Shown here one piece after another: positions 55,491 through 64,000 of a stretch of DNA of 64,000 bases. Made by a program: the position numbers and the translations under genes. The stretch comes from Spartinivicinus poritis (lineage in GTDB: Bacteria; Pseudomonadota; Gammaproteobacteria; Pseudomonadales; Zooshikellaceae), in the NCBI RefSeq assembly GCF_028858535.1, contig NZ_JAPMOU010000022.1:42325-106324 (forward strand). The letters are read 5' to 3'. Positions within the stretch are counted from its first letter, which is position 1. Every line of letters begins with the position of its first letter. The notes beneath the pieces were generated by a model. It saw only the letters and a list, made by a program, of their open reading frames with translations. It was not told where the DNA came from and made no database searches.

Positions 55491-56555
55491 ATGGCACTGA
55501 TTAGTATGCGACAGATGCTGGACCATGCAGCCGAGCATGGTTATGGTGTTCCAGCATTTAATGTCAACAACCTGGAGCAAATGCGCGCGATCATGGAAGC
55601 GGCTGATCAAACCAATAGCCCGGTAATTGTTCAAGCATCTGCAGGGGCAAGAAAGTATGCGGGGGCGCCTTTCTTGCGGCATTTGATTTTGGCTGCAATT
55701 GAAGAATTTCCTCATATTCCAGTAGTGATGCACCAGGACCATGGTACTTCTCCTGCCGTGTGCCAGCGTTCCATTCAACTAGGTTTTTCTTCAGTAATGA
55801 TGGATGGCTCGTTAGGTGAAGATGGTAAAACACCAACTTCTTATGAATACAATGTTGACGTTACTCGTCGTACTGTTGAAATGGCTCATGCCTGTGGTGT
55901 TTCTGTCGAAGGTGAATTGGGGTGCTTGGGTTCATTAGAAACAGGCCAGGCTGGAGAAGAAGATGGTATTGGTGCAGAAGGTACGCTAAGTCATGACCAA
56001 ATGCTGACAGACCCAGAAGAAGCGGCTGACTTTGTTAAAGCAACGAAAGTAGACGCACTGGCTATTGCGATTGGTACCAGTCATGGTGCTTATAAATTTA
56101 CCCGTGAACCAACTGGTGACATTTTAGCGATTGAGCGTATAAAAGCGATTCATGAGCGTATTCCTGATACTCACCTGGTGATGCATGGTTCTTCTTCCGT
56201 ACCACAGGATTGGCTAGCAGTGATTAATGAGTTTGGAGGGGAAATTCCAGAGACTTATGGCGTGCCAGTAAAAGAAATTCAGGAAGGCATCAAGTATGGT
56301 GTGCGTAAAGTGAATATTGATACTGACTTACGATTAGCTTCTACAGGTGCTATTCGTCGTTTTTTAGCTACTCATAAATCTGAGTTTGACCCACGTAAAT
56401 ATCTGACTGTAGCCACCAAAGCAATGAAAGATATTTGTGTAGCACGCTATGAAGCATTTGGCACTGCAGGCCAAGCCAGCAAAATTAAGCCGCTGAGCTT
56501 GGAAAAAATGTTTCAACTTTATTCAGCTGGCGAATTAGATCCAAAAGTGAATTAA
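55491..56555 (+). CDS. fba: Fructose-bisphosphate aldolase, class II
   Basis: Zinc-dependent aldolase cleaving fructose 1,6-bisphosphate. 354 residues. Metal ligands lie in [10 protein letters not shown] and in the [11 protein letters not shown] loop; [20 protein letters not shown] and [20 protein letters not shown] are family signatures. This is the longer class IIA/Calvin-cycle type with the [14 protein letters not shown] insertion. GAGGACTGAAG precedes the ATG. A small hairpin (GCGGCA / TGCCGC) near 55448-55470 lies in the leader between pgk and fba. Confidence 0.97.
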   Translation: MALISMRQMLDHAAEHGYGVPAFNVNNLEQMRAIMEAADQTNSPVIVQASAGARKYAGAPFLRHLILAAIEEFPHIPVVMHQDHGTSPAVCQRSIQLGFSSVMMDGSLGEDGKTPTSYEYNVDVTRRTVEMAHACGVSVEGELGCLGSLETGQAGEEDGIGAEGTLSHDQMLTDPEEAADFVKATKVDALAIAIGTSHGAYKFTREPTGDILAIERIKAIHERIPDTHLVMHGSSSVPQDWLAVINEFGGEIPETYGVPVKEIQEGIKYGVRKVNIDTDLRLASTGAIRRFLATHKSEFDPRKYLTVATKAMKDICVARYEAFGTAGQASKIKPLSLEKMFQLYSAGELDPKVN

Positions 56556-56578
56556 TAAGAGTTTTTTTTAATAATCTT

Positions 56579-56614
56579 AAGCGGCTATATTCTTTGTAGG
56601 ATGTAGCCGCTTTT
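56579..56614 (+). terminator. Terminator after fba
   Basis: GCGGCTATAT (56581-56590) pairs with ATGTAGCCGC (56601-56610) with one wobble, followed by TTTTATTTT. Confidence 0.85.
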
Positions 56615-56803
56615 ATTTTCAGAAACTGTAACAAACTAGCTAGCCATATATTACAGATTGTTCCTATAAACCTGTGAACCACTTCTCTTGTTTTTAACCT
56701 CAATAAAACCTGTTATTTCTATAATTACACTTGCATGAGTTGGATAATCACCAACACCTGAATATCGTTAAATTTAGGTGTTCGATATGCAAGGAGTTAG
56801 CAA

Positions 56804-58768
56804 ATGCATTACCTTAATTTAAAGCACACGGCAGCTGTATTATTGTCGGCTTCTGTGCTGGGGAGCACAGGACTTTATGCGGAGCAAACAGAGCACGAAA
56901 TTAATCGTTATATTAATGCTCCTATTGATTTCACTTATCTAAATGGTACTGGTGAGCGAATTTATTACCAGGTAATAGATGGTTTAGCTATTTATGAAGG
57001 AGATATTATTTTAGGCACCCATGAAGAAGTACAGCAATATGGTGTGCCATCATTTGAAGTATCACCATGGACTGAAATTGATGATGTTGGGGAAGATGGC
57101 GAAGCAGTCAATGAGTTTAGTGCGCCAACTAAAAATAAACGCAGCTTGTGGCCTAATGGCGTGCTTTATTATCAAATAGACTCTAATTATCCCAGCCAAG
57201 GTAGATCAAAAATTGAAGCTGCACTTAAATATGTTGCCTCAAAAACTAATGTTAAGTTTGTAAAGAGAACGAATCAAAGTAACTATGTAAAAGTGATTAA
57301 TGGCTCTGGTTGTTGGTCTTATGTCGGTATGACAGGCAGGCAACAACAGCTATCGCTCAGTTACCCTGGTTGTGTTTATCAAGGTATTATTGCCCATGAA
57401 TTTTTACATGCCTTAGGTTTTTATCATGAACAGTCCCGAGCGGACCGTGATAATTACGTTACTATTCATTGGAATAATATACAGTCAGGTATGGAGGGAA
57501 ACTTTAGAAAAGCCGATACCGATTTAAAAGTAGGGCCTTATGATTATTATTCAGTCATGCATTATTCTGCTTACGCATTTTCTAAAAACCGACGACCCAC
57601 AATCACTCCTAAAGACCCAAATGTTCCAGCAGATAAACTGGGTAATCGTAGCGGGCTAAGTGACAAAGATGTTGTTGGCGTTAATTATTTGTATCCTGAT
57701 GGAGATCCGGGCCCTGGCCCTGGTAAAGACCCTAAAATTCAGTTGAAGTATAAGAAAGCTGAAATTAAAAAAGGTCAGACTTATGATTTACCCCTGGAAA
57801 TCATTGATGATGATTATGACAAATTGTCAATTGTAACCAATTCTAATAATCAAGCATTGTTGCCAGACTCTAACCTTGAGTTGAAAAAAGGCTCGCAAAA
57901 AGGCAGTTATATTCTCCATATGAAACCTTTAGCGACTGCTACAGGGACGGCGGTCGTTACGATTACTGTATTTGATTTTGATGGTGGGGTTGCTGAAGCT
58001 AAATTCACCCTAATAGTGAAGGATGATGGCAGTAGTAAATTATCAGTGAGTTTTAGTAAGGGCAGTGCAGAAATACCGAAAAATCAAACTTACAGTGCTA
58101 GCTTCATGGTAAAAGGTGCTGAGCCAAGTGACCTCACTTTTGTACCAAACTCTGATAATCAGGCATTGTTACCTGATAGCAACTTGGTTATTAAGAAAAC
58201 CCAGGTACCTAGTAAGTTCTTACTGGAAATGAAACCACTTAAAGATGCAGTGGGTAAAGCCAATGTAAAATTGTCAGTCTTTAGTACCAGTGGTGGTACA
58301 GCAGAAGATCGCTTTACCTTAGTTGTTAAGGATGATGGCAGTCAGAAACCTTATAAGCTCTTGGTCTCTAAGTTAGGTGCTTGTGTGACTGTGACTAAAA
58401 ACCGCCTGGAAAATGCCCAATATGCTGTGAAACCTAATTATTGCCAGGGTAAGGATAATCAGCTGTGGAATAAAGACAGTGCTGGTAGAATAATGCCTAA
58501 GTCTCATCCAAATCACTGCTTGCAGGTTTCTAAAGCCGCTAATGGTGCGATTAGTTTTGTAGCTCCTTGTAAGGATAGTAAATTAAACATCTGGCAAGTC
58601 GATAAAGAAATTATCCGTAGTGCGGCTAACAAAGAACAGGTGTTGGACTTTTATGTCCGTCAGCTCAAAATAGGGCTGTGGAAGTATCATGGTGGTAATA
58701 ATCAACGTTGGTTGTGGATAACTAAAGAAAATCTGTCAGAGCTGCGCCTGTTATTAAAGGCAAGATAA
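56804..58768 (+). CDS. Secreted astacin-type (M12A) metalloprotease with repeat and lectin-like domains
   Basis: 654-residue secreted protease. Signal peptide at 1-26 (ending LYA), a pro-region to about residue 112, then an astacin catalytic domain: HEFLHALGFYHEQSR gives zinc ligands His198, His202 and His208 with catalytic Glu199, and SVMHYSAYAF holds the Met252 turn and Tyr254. A GPGPG linker near 305 leads to two similar beta domains of about 95 residues (each with a NQALLPDSNL motif and closing with FTLxVKDDGS), and the last 130 residues, with Cys pairs and QLW/QRWLW motifs, look like a ricin-B-type lectin fold. Likely degrades extracellular protein while bound to a sugar surface. Good AAGGAG before the ATG; monocistronic. 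Confidence 0.92.
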   Translation: MHYLNLKHTAAVLLSASVLGSTGLYAEQTEHEINRYINAPIDFTYLNGTGERIYYQVIDGLAIYEGDIILGTHEEVQQYGVPSFEVSPWTEIDDVGEDGEAVNEFSAPTKNKRSLWPNGVLYYQIDSNYPSQGRSKIEAALKYVASKTNVKFVKRTNQSNYVKVINGSGCWSYVGMTGRQQQLSLSYPGCVYQGIIAHEFLHALGFYHEQSRADRDNYVTIHWNNIQSGMEGNFRKADTDLKVGPYDYYSVMHYSAYAFSKNRRPTITPKDPNVPADKLGNRSGLSDKDVVGVNYLYPDGDPGPGPGKDPKIQLKYKKAEIKKGQTYDLPLEIIDDDYDKLSIVTNSNNQALLPDSNLELKKGSQKGSYILHMKPLATATGTAVVTITVFDFDGGVAEAKFTLIVKDDGSSKLSVSFSKGSAEIPKNQTYSASFMVKGAEPSDLTFVPNSDNQALLPDSNLVIKKTQVPSKFLLEMKPLKDAVGKANVKLSVFSTSGGTAEDRFTLVVKDDGSQKPYKLLVSKLGACVTVTKNRLENAQYAVKPNYCQGKDNQLWNKDSAGRIMPKSHPNHCLQVSKAANGAISFVAPCKDSKLNIWQVDKEIIRSAANKEQVLDFYVRQLKIGLWKYHGGNNQRWLWITKENLSELRLLLKAR

Positions 58769-58820
58769 GTTACTAAAAATCAGCTAAGCACAGCTAATCG
58801 CTACTATCTATCTTTCGCTT

Positions 58821-58847
58821 AAAGCTACCACTTTGGTAGCTTTTTTT
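58821..58847 (+). terminator. Terminator after the astacin gene
   Basis: AAAGCTACCA (58821-58830) pairs with TGGTAGCTTT (58834-58843), three-base loop, followed by further T. Confidence 0.9.
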
Positions 58848-58915
58848 GTTGTATCATGAGCGACGACTATATTCATTGTAAGTTGATAAAAAATAGAAAA
58901 ATGATAGAGACAGCT

Positions 58916-60262
58916 ATGGAGTCAATTAAAGCTTGGATCAAAAAACATAATATTACTGAAGTAGAGTGTCTAATTGCTGACTTTACGGGTATTGCTAGAG
59001 GGAAAATAATGCCTGCAAACAAGTTTTGTCAGGATATGGGAATCAGGTTACCCGAAGCGGTTTTAATTCAAACGGTAACGGGGGACTATGTTGCTGATGA
59101 GCTGTATTATAAATTAACTGACCCTGCTGAAGTTGATATTAAACTACTGCCAGATCCTAATGCAGCTTATTTAGTGCCTTGGGCGCAAGAGCCCACTGCT
59201 CAGATAATTCATGATGTATATGATAAACATGATAATCCGATTGATCTGTCACCTCGTAATTTGTTAAAGAAAATTCTTAAGCTATATGAGGAAAAAGGCT
59301 GGAAACCGATTATTGCACCAGAACTAGAGTTCTATTTAACCAAGACTAATATTAATCCAGATCACCCGTTAGAGCCTCCAGTTGGGCGTTCCGGTCGACA
59401 AGAAACAGGACGCCAGTCGTTTAGTATTGATGCGGTCAATGAGTTTGACCCATTGTTTGAAGATGTATACGACTACTGTGAGGCTCAAGGGCTGGATGTG
59501 GATACCTTGATCCATGAAGAGGGTACTGCCCAGATGGAAATTAATTTTCAGCATGGTGATGCTCTCACCTTAGCTGATCAGGTGTTTCTATTTAAGCGAA
59601 CAGTACGAGAGGTAGCACTTAAACATAGTGTCACTGCTACTTTTATGGCTAAGCCTATTACGGATGAACCTGGTAGTGCGATGCATATTCACCTAAGTGT
59701 GCATGACTGTAAAACTGACCAAAATATTTTCAATGATGACAGTGGCAGAAGTACGCCATTGTTTGAGAGTTTTATTGGTGGGTTACAAAAATATATTCCA
59801 AGTGCTATGCCGCTGTTTGCTCCTAATGTTAATTCCTATCGACGATTTTTACCTGGCGAGTCGGCCCCTTTAAATGTTGAGTGGGGGGTTGATAATCGAA
59901 CAGTCGCATTTCGGGTGCCAGAGTCGTTACCTGAAAATCGCCGGGTAGAAAACCGGCTGGCAGGGGCTGATGCTAACCCTTATTTAGCGGTTGCAGGGTC
60001 ATTAATATGTGGTTACATGGGTATGCTTGAAAATTTAAAGTCCAGTGCACCGTCAACCGGTAATGCTCATGAGTTGGAAAATTACAGTTTGCCGTTAAGT
60101 TTAGAGCATGCCTTGATGGGCTTTGAACAGTGCAAGCCCTTATATGACATGCTGGGTCAAAAGTTTGTTGATGCTTATGTGGCGGTAAAAGAAACAGAAA
60201 GTGAAAACTTTAAACGTATTATTAGCTCTTGGGAGCGCAAATACTTACTGCTTTCAGTTTGA
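58916..60262 (+). CDS. Glutamine-synthetase-family gamma-glutamylpolyamine synthetase (PuuA/SpuI-like)
   Basis: About 448 residues of the glutamine synthetase superfamily, of the type that glutamylates putrescine or similar amines at the start of polyamine breakdown. Conserved blocks: ITEVECLIADFTGIARGKIM, APELEFYL (metal Glu), EEGTAQMEINF, GSAMHIHLSVHD (catalytic His region), FLPGESAPLNVEWGVDNRTV and RVENRLAGADANPYLAVAGS. The start is uncertain: ATG 58856 lies only 9 bases beyond the previous terminator and has no ribosome binding site; ATG 58901 is also weak; 58916 best fits family N-termini. The potGHI genes follow 230 bases later, which supports a polyamine role. Confidence 0.88.
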   Translation: MESIKAWIKKHNITEVECLIADFTGIARGKIMPANKFCQDMGIRLPEAVLIQTVTGDYVADELYYKLTDPAEVDIKLLPDPNAAYLVPWAQEPTAQIIHDVYDKHDNPIDLSPRNLLKKILKLYEEKGWKPIIAPELEFYLTKTNINPDHPLEPPVGRSGRQETGRQSFSIDAVNEFDPLFEDVYDYCEAQGLDVDTLIHEEGTAQMEINFQHGDALTLADQVFLFKRTVREVALKHSVTATFMAKPITDEPGSAMHIHLSVHDCKTDQNIFNDDSGRSTPLFESFIGGLQKYIPSAMPLFAPNVNSYRRFLPGESAPLNVEWGVDNRTVAFRVPESLPENRRVENRLAGADANPYLAVAGSLICGYMGMLENLKSSAPSTGNAHELENYSLPLSLEHALMGFEQCKPLYDMLGQKFVDAYVAVKETESENFKRIISSWERKYLLLSV

Positions 60263-60386
60263 TTGAAAACTATGCAGTTGCTGATACATAAGGTTTGGAT
60301 TAAATAAGAGCCAAGTAAGACAGATAAATAGACGTTTGCTAATAAAAATTTATTTCTCAACTTTTTGCTTTCCAGTGTCAAGCCGG

Positions 60387-60457
60387 TATACCCTTCGCGA
60401 AAGATTCTTACTTAGGGTCTATTGATGTATTTCTGCAAGCAAACTTCAATAGGCCCT
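60387..60457. repeat. Interspersed repeat copy 4 with adjoining hairpin
   Basis: TATACCCTTCGCGAAAGATT (60387-60406) matches the left end of the element at 39587. It is followed by AGGGTCTATTGA (60414-60425) and TCAATAGGCCCT (60446-60457), a near-perfect hairpin that may end the glutamine-synthetase-like transcript. Confidence 0.55.
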
Positions 60458-60488
60458 GAAATAACCTCGAACTGGAGAATAGCGAATT

Positions 60489-61631
60489 ATGGTAGAGACG
60501 GTTGTGGGGGGCCTGTTAGATAAAGGGCTGCCGCCTCAGCGTGATCACATGTTGGTAGAAATTAAACAACTTACCAAACAGTTTGGTACCACTTTAGCAG
60601 TGGATGATGTGTCGCTTGAAATTAAAAAAGGTGAAATTTTTGCGCTGCTGGGTGGCTCAGGCTCAGGCAAGTCAACCTTGTTGAGGATGTTAGCTGGTTT
60701 TGAGCAGCCAACTGCAGGGAGAATCTATCTTGATGGTGAAGATATAACGGATTTCCCCCCTTATCAGCGACCAATTAATATGATGTTTCAGTCTTATGCG
60801 CTGTTCCCTCACATGACAGTTGAGCAAAATATCGCTTTTGGGCTAAAGCAAGATAATCTGCCCAAAGAGCAGATTTTGGCTCGGGTAAATGAAATGCTTA
60901 AACTGGTGCATATGGAACAATATGCGAAGCGAAAGCCGCATCAGTTATCAGGCGGTCAAAAGCAGCGTGTCGCGTTAGCCAGAAGCTTGGCCAAAAGACC
61001 TAAACTATTGCTACTTGATGAACCAATGGGCGCTTTAGACAAAAAGCTTCGAAGTAGAATGCAGTTAGAGGTAGTGCAAATTCTTGAAGAAGTCGGCGTT
61101 ACCTGCATTATGGTCACTCATGATCAAGAAGAAGCGATGACCATGGCAGAACGGATTGGCATTATGAATGATGGTTGGATCGTTCAGGTAGGAACACCGG
61201 TTGATATTTATGAAACCCCTAACTGTCGTATGACGGCGGAGTTTATTGGCTCAGTCAACATCTTTGAGGGTGAGTTAGTAAAAGACGAAGCAGATCATGT
61301 CATCATCAGTTCCCCACAGCTAGAACGAGATATTTATTTCAGTCACGGTATTATTAGTGCATTAGATGAAAAGTGGGTCTATGTTGCCATTCGTCCAGAA
61401 AAGACGCTTGTCACTACAGCTAAGCCAAGAGGTCAATACAATTGGGCAAAAGGGGTTGTACACGACATTGCCTACTTAGGTGGCCACTCTGTTTATTACA
61501 TCAAATTGGCTAATGACACAATTATTCAGTCCACCATGGCGAATGTAGAGCGTAAAATGGACCGGCCGACCTGGGATGAGCCAGTTTATATCAGCTGGGA
61601 AGATGACAGTGGTGTGGTGCTTACATCATGA
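60489..61631 (+). CDS. potG: Putrescine/spermidine ABC transporter ATPase
   Basis: 380-residue cytoplasmic ATPase of a polyamine importer. Walker A GGSGSGKST at 55-63, Q-loop MFQSYALFPHMTVEQNI, signature LSGGQKQRVALAR, Walker B LLLLDEPMGALD, His switch VTHDQEE, and a C-terminal TOBE-type domain from about residue 285. Closer to PotG than PotA by its N-terminal extension. ATG 60489 or an internal ATG 60549 (MLVEI) are both possible starts; GGAG lies about 12 bases before the first. Overlaps potH by 4 bases. Confidence 0.94.
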   Translation: MVETVVGGLLDKGLPPQRDHMLVEIKQLTKQFGTTLAVDDVSLEIKKGEIFALLGGSGSGKSTLLRMLAGFEQPTAGRIYLDGEDITDFPPYQRPINMMFQSYALFPHMTVEQNIAFGLKQDNLPKEQILARVNEMLKLVHMEQYAKRKPHQLSGGQKQRVALARSLAKRPKLLLLDEPMGALDKKLRSRMQLEVVQILEEVGVTCIMVTHDQEEAMTMAERIGIMNDGWIVQVGTPVDIYETPNCRMTAEFIGSVNIFEGELVKDEADHVIISSPQLERDIYFSHGIISALDEKWVYVAIRPEKTLVTTAKPRGQYNWAKGVVHDIAYLGGHSVYYIKLANDTIIQSTMANVERKMDRPTWDEPVYISWEDDSGVVLTS

Positions 61632-62542
61632 GCTTTAATATCAATAAACATAGCCTTTTGCGGTGGATACCCTCCGGGCGCAGCTTTATTGTGGGGATAC
61701 CTTATAGCTGGCTGTTAGTATTCTTCTTGGTTCCTTTTATTATTGTATTAAAAATAAGTCTGTCTGAAGCAGAAACTGCAATACCCCCTTATTCTGATGT
61801 ATTTCAATATGTGGATGAAACAGTCAAAATTATCCTGAATTTGGGTAATTATTTGTTTTTGTTAGAGGATGATCTTTATTTAGCTGCTTACATAAGTTCA
61901 CTAAAAATTGCGTTTTTCTCAGCAATATTCTGTTTGTTGCTGGGATATCCAATGGCTTATGCGATGGCACAAGCATCAGATAAATGGAAAGCTATCTTAT
62001 TGCTCTCAATATTATTACCTTCATGGACTTCTTTTTTAATTCGAGTTTATGCTTGGATAGGGATATTAAAAAATAATGGGTTGATCAATAATTTGCTTAT
62101 GTGGTTGGGGATTATTGATAATCCTTTACCCATGCTAAATACTAATTTTGCTGTATATGTTGGTGTTGTGTATACCTATCTGCCATTTATGGTGCTGCCA
62201 ATCTATGCCACTTTGACGAAACTAGATCACTCTTTGCTGGAGGCGTCTGCTGATTTAGGAGCGAAACCGTGGCAAACATTTTTAAAAGTAACATTACCGC
62301 TGTCAAAAAATGGCATTATTGCAGGCTCAATGCTGGTGTTTATCCCTGTAGTAGGAGAATTTGTTATCCCCGAGTTATTAGGAGGGCCTGAATCGTTGAT
62401 GATTGGTAAGGTGCTTTGGCAAGAGTTCTTTAATAATCGTGATTGGCCTATAGCTGCGGCACTTGCCATGGTTATGCTGGCATTGTTGATTATTCCGATA
62501 ACTTTTTTCCAAAAATATCAAGCAAAAGAATTGGAGAGCTAG
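61628..62542 (+). CDS. potH: Putrescine/spermidine ABC transporter permease
   Basis: 304-residue inner-membrane permease with six hydrophobic segments (first at about 24-44) and the coupling-helix motif EASADLGAKPWQTFLKVTLP near residue 202 that docks on the ATPase. VYTYLPFMVLPIYATLTKLD and GGPESLMIGKVLWQEF are typical of PotH. The ATG overlaps the potG stop, so it is translated with it. Confidence 0.95.
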   Translation: MSFNINKHSLLRWIPSGRSFIVGIPYSWLLVFFLVPFIIVLKISLSEAETAIPPYSDVFQYVDETVKIILNLGNYLFLLEDDLYLAAYISSLKIAFFSAIFCLLLGYPMAYAMAQASDKWKAILLLSILLPSWTSFLIRVYAWIGILKNNGLINNLLMWLGIIDNPLPMLNTNFAVYVGVVYTYLPFMVLPIYATLTKLDHSLLEASADLGAKPWQTFLKVTLPLSKNGIIAGSMLVFIPVVGEFVIPELLGGPESLMIGKVLWQEFFNNRDWPIAAALAMVMLALLIIPITFFQKYQAKELES

Positions 62543-62544
62543 CA

Positions 62545-63363
62545 GTGAGAAAGAGTCGTTTAACTTTTTCAAATTATGTGCTGGCTTTTGGCTTGTTATT
62601 TCTTTATCTGCCAATGGTGCTGTTAATAATTTACTCTTTTAATGAGTCTAAGTTAGTTACAGTATGGGCTGGCTTTTCCACAAAGTGGTATTTGGAGCTA
62701 TTCAGTGATCGACAGTTAATAGCAGCAGTATGGATGAGCTTGCGCATAGCTTTTATGTCAGCCTGTATGGCGGTCGTGCTGGGTACCATGGCCGCTTATA
62801 TTATCGTGCGGTATCGGCGGTTTAAAGGGAAAACTGCATTTAGCAGTATGATCACAGCACCCTTGGTTATGCCAGATGTGATTACTGGCTTATCGCTGCT
62901 ATTATTGTTCGTTGCAATGTCACAGGCATTTGGTTGGCCTGCCGAGAGAGGCATGTTGACCATCTGGATTGCTCATGTCACTTTTTGTACAGCTTATGTG
63001 GCTGTAGTGGTCTCATCGCGACTGAAAGAAATGGATACTTCGTTGGAAGAGGCCGCAATGGATCTTGGAGCATCGCCACTTAAAACTTTTTTTCTTATTA
63101 CTGTTCCAGTGATTGCTCCAGCACTATTATCGGGTTGGCTGATAGCATTCACTTTGTCGCTGGATGACCTAGTTATTGCAAGCTTTGTATCTGGGCCGAG
63201 TGCTACAACACTGCCAATGGTTGTGTTCTCTTCAGTACGTTTAGGTGTGAGCCCTAAAATCAATGCTCTTGCTACATTGATTATCTTGATTGTTTCTTTG
63301 GTAGCTTTTATGGCTTGGTGGTTTGCTAGGAAAGCAGAGCTTAAGCAACGACAACAGTTATAG
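62545..63363 (+). CDS. potI: Putrescine/spermidine ABC transporter permease
   Basis: 272-residue partner permease. The N-terminal helix LAFGLLFLYLPMVLLIIYSF with NESKLVTVWAGFSTKWYLEL is the PotI/PotC signature; the coupling motif is EAAMDLGASPLKTFFLITVP. The start is the GTG at 62545, two bases after the potH stop, with GGAG nine bases upstream; the longer frame from 62443 would overlap potH by 100 bases. No binding-protein gene follows; the next gene is unrelated. Confidence 0.93.
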   Translation: MRKSRLTFSNYVLAFGLLFLYLPMVLLIIYSFNESKLVTVWAGFSTKWYLELFSDRQLIAAVWMSLRIAFMSACMAVVLGTMAAYIIVRYRRFKGKTAFSSMITAPLVMPDVITGLSLLLLFVAMSQAFGWPAERGMLTIWIAHVTFCTAYVAVVVSSRLKEMDTSLEEAAMDLGASPLKTFFLITVPVIAPALLSGWLIAFTLSLDDLVIASFVSGPSATTLPMVVFSSVRLGVSPKINALATLIILIVSLVAFMAWWFARKAELKQRQQL

Positions 63364-63405
63364 TTACCTGTCCCTAGTACTTCATAAAGTTAATCCCTGT
63401 TTCAA

Positions 63406-63444
63406 TTACGGGCTTTACCTAAATAGTCAGGTAGAAGTCCGTAA
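63406..63444 (+). terminator. Imperfect hairpin after potI
   Basis: TTACGGGCTTTACCT (63406-63420) pairs with AGGTAGAAGTCCGTAA (63429-63444) with one mismatch and one bulge, loop of 8. No T-run, so its terminator role is uncertain. Confidence 0.45.
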
Positions 63445-63560
63445 GGTATTCCATAGTTTTTTAGTTCACGCTAATAAAATGCGTTAATCAATGTCCAAAG
63501 CATATGGCTTTTAGTTTATGGACTTATTGTTTGTGGACTTATTATTTATGGAGTAATGGG

Positions 63561-63902
63561 ATGAAAATCATGGTAAAGGTAATTACTGCTGTCTTGGTTT
63601 GTTTGTCTGTGCAGACATATGCACAAGTAGTTTCAACTGTTGCAGGCGTAAAAAGCCATCCTGTATCTGATCAAAAAGTAATCATGCAAGGCTATATTGT
63701 AAAGCAACTGTCTCATGAAACCTATTTGTTCAAAGATCAGACAGGACAAGTACAAGTAGAGATTGATATCGAAGAGTGGCCTCAAGAGCAGCCAGTTGTT
63801 GATAAGGCTGTCGAGATTGTTGGAGAAGTTGAGGTTGAGTCAAACGGGCCTATAGGAGTAGATGTAGAGCAGGTTCGTCTTTTAGATTTGGCTAAAAAAT
63901 AA
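63561..63902 (+). CDS. YgiW/YdeI family periplasmic OB-fold protein
   Basis: 113-residue exported protein of the bacterial OB-fold (BOF) family, linked in enterobacteria to stress tolerance. Signal peptide VITAVLVCLSVQTYA; the mature part shows VIMQGYIVKQLSHETYLFKD followed by QTGQVQVEIDIEEWP and VEIVGEVEVESNGPIGVDVE, the family core. The start is ATG 63561 with GGAG 8 bases before it; an upstream frame from 63504 runs through a tandem repeat (two near-identical TGGACTTATT units) and is not believed. Single gene. Confidence 0.9.
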   Translation: MKIMVKVITAVLVCLSVQTYAQVVSTVAGVKSHPVSDQKVIMQGYIVKQLSHETYLFKDQTGQVQVEIDIEEWPQEQPVVDKAVEIVGEVEVESNGPIGVDVEQVRLLDLAKK

Positions 63903-63930
63903 ACTATAGTGAATTATTTTCACTTAGCTG

Positions 63931-63958
63931 TTGACTTAAACTCAGAAGTGCGTAGAAT
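63931..63958 (+). promoter_or_regulatory. Strong sigma-70 promoter with GC-rich discriminator, rRNA/tRNA type
   Basis: TTGACT (63931-63936), 16-base spacer, TAGAAT (63953-63958), then GCGCCGCC. This layout is typical of stringently controlled rRNA and tRNA operon promoters in gammaproteobacteria. The transcribed gene would begin past base 64000. Confidence 0.65.
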
Positions 63959-64000
63959 GCGCCGCCACTGACTGGAGATGAGCAGAAAAGACAGCAACTG

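Noticed and set aside
62443..62544. N-terminal extension of the potI frame
   Set aside because: Would overlap potH by 100 bases; the GTG at 62545 has a good binding site and starts at the family's normal N-terminus.

Overview
The window reads as chromosome of a low-GC (roughly 40% by eye) marine-type gammaproteobacterium. The core genes (lrp-dadA-dadX, yeaG-yeaH-ycgB, tkt-epd-pgk-fba, trpS, metK-ahcY-metF with a SahR-type regulator) have gammaproteobacterial products and order. The mix of AT-rich accessory genes, a Lap-type adhesin system and a polyamine operon would suit an Oceanospirillales relative such as the Zooshikella/Spartinivicinus group. That placement is an inference and was not tested. 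There is no phage, no complete insertion sequence, no CRISPR array and no complete RNA gene. The last 70 bases carry what looks like a strong rRNA/tRNA-type promoter firing out of the window.

Layout. 1-6430: a type I secretion exporter (ATPase cut by the window start, plus HlyD adaptor), a LuxR-type regulator, and a very short LapA-like adhesin with retention module, TAAG cleavage site and T1SS C-terminal signal. 6450-10420: a GIY-YIG protein, a YbaY-like protein, trpS, a possible small-RNA locus, a bicupin protein and a lipoprotein. 10780-15600: the yeaG-yeaH-ycgB stress operon. 15700-20080: leucine-type dehydrogenase plus E1-alpha, E1-beta and E2 of a branched-chain 2-oxoacid dehydrogenase, with no E3. 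20300-26130: a PilZ protein, lrp, dadA, dadX, a succinate-semialdehyde-type dehydrogenase and a PhoU-like DUF47 protein.

26140-42420 is the accessory half. It holds a GNAT acetyltransferase remnant, an orphan protein with weak RTX-like features, a DUF4360 secreted protein, two solute-binding proteins without transporters, a secreted protein-glutaminase-like protein next to a SUKH (SMI1/KNR4) protein, a PepSY / two-component / RND efflux block, a heptad-repeat lipoprotein and an orphan Cys-containing exported protein.

42470-64000 returns to core functions: the SAM cycle (sahR-metK-ahcY-metF, with a perfect palindrome in front of sahR), a hybrid sensor kinase, a DUF1289 protein, an orphan binding protein, the Calvin/glycolysis cluster tkt-epd-pgk-fba, a secreted astacin metalloprotease with repeat and lectin-like C-terminal domains, a glutamine-synthetase-like gamma-glutamylpolyamine synthetase with potGHI, and a YgiW-type periplasmic OB-fold protein.

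Cooperation. The first block is a biofilm adhesion module. The leucine dehydrogenase and E1/E2 genes form a branched-chain amino acid catabolic line. Lrp faces dadAX, the D-/L-alanine catabolic pair it usually controls. sahR-metK-ahcY-metF is a self-contained activated-methyl cycle. Several short palindromic repeats related to TTCGCGAATGATTTTTA are scattered between genes.
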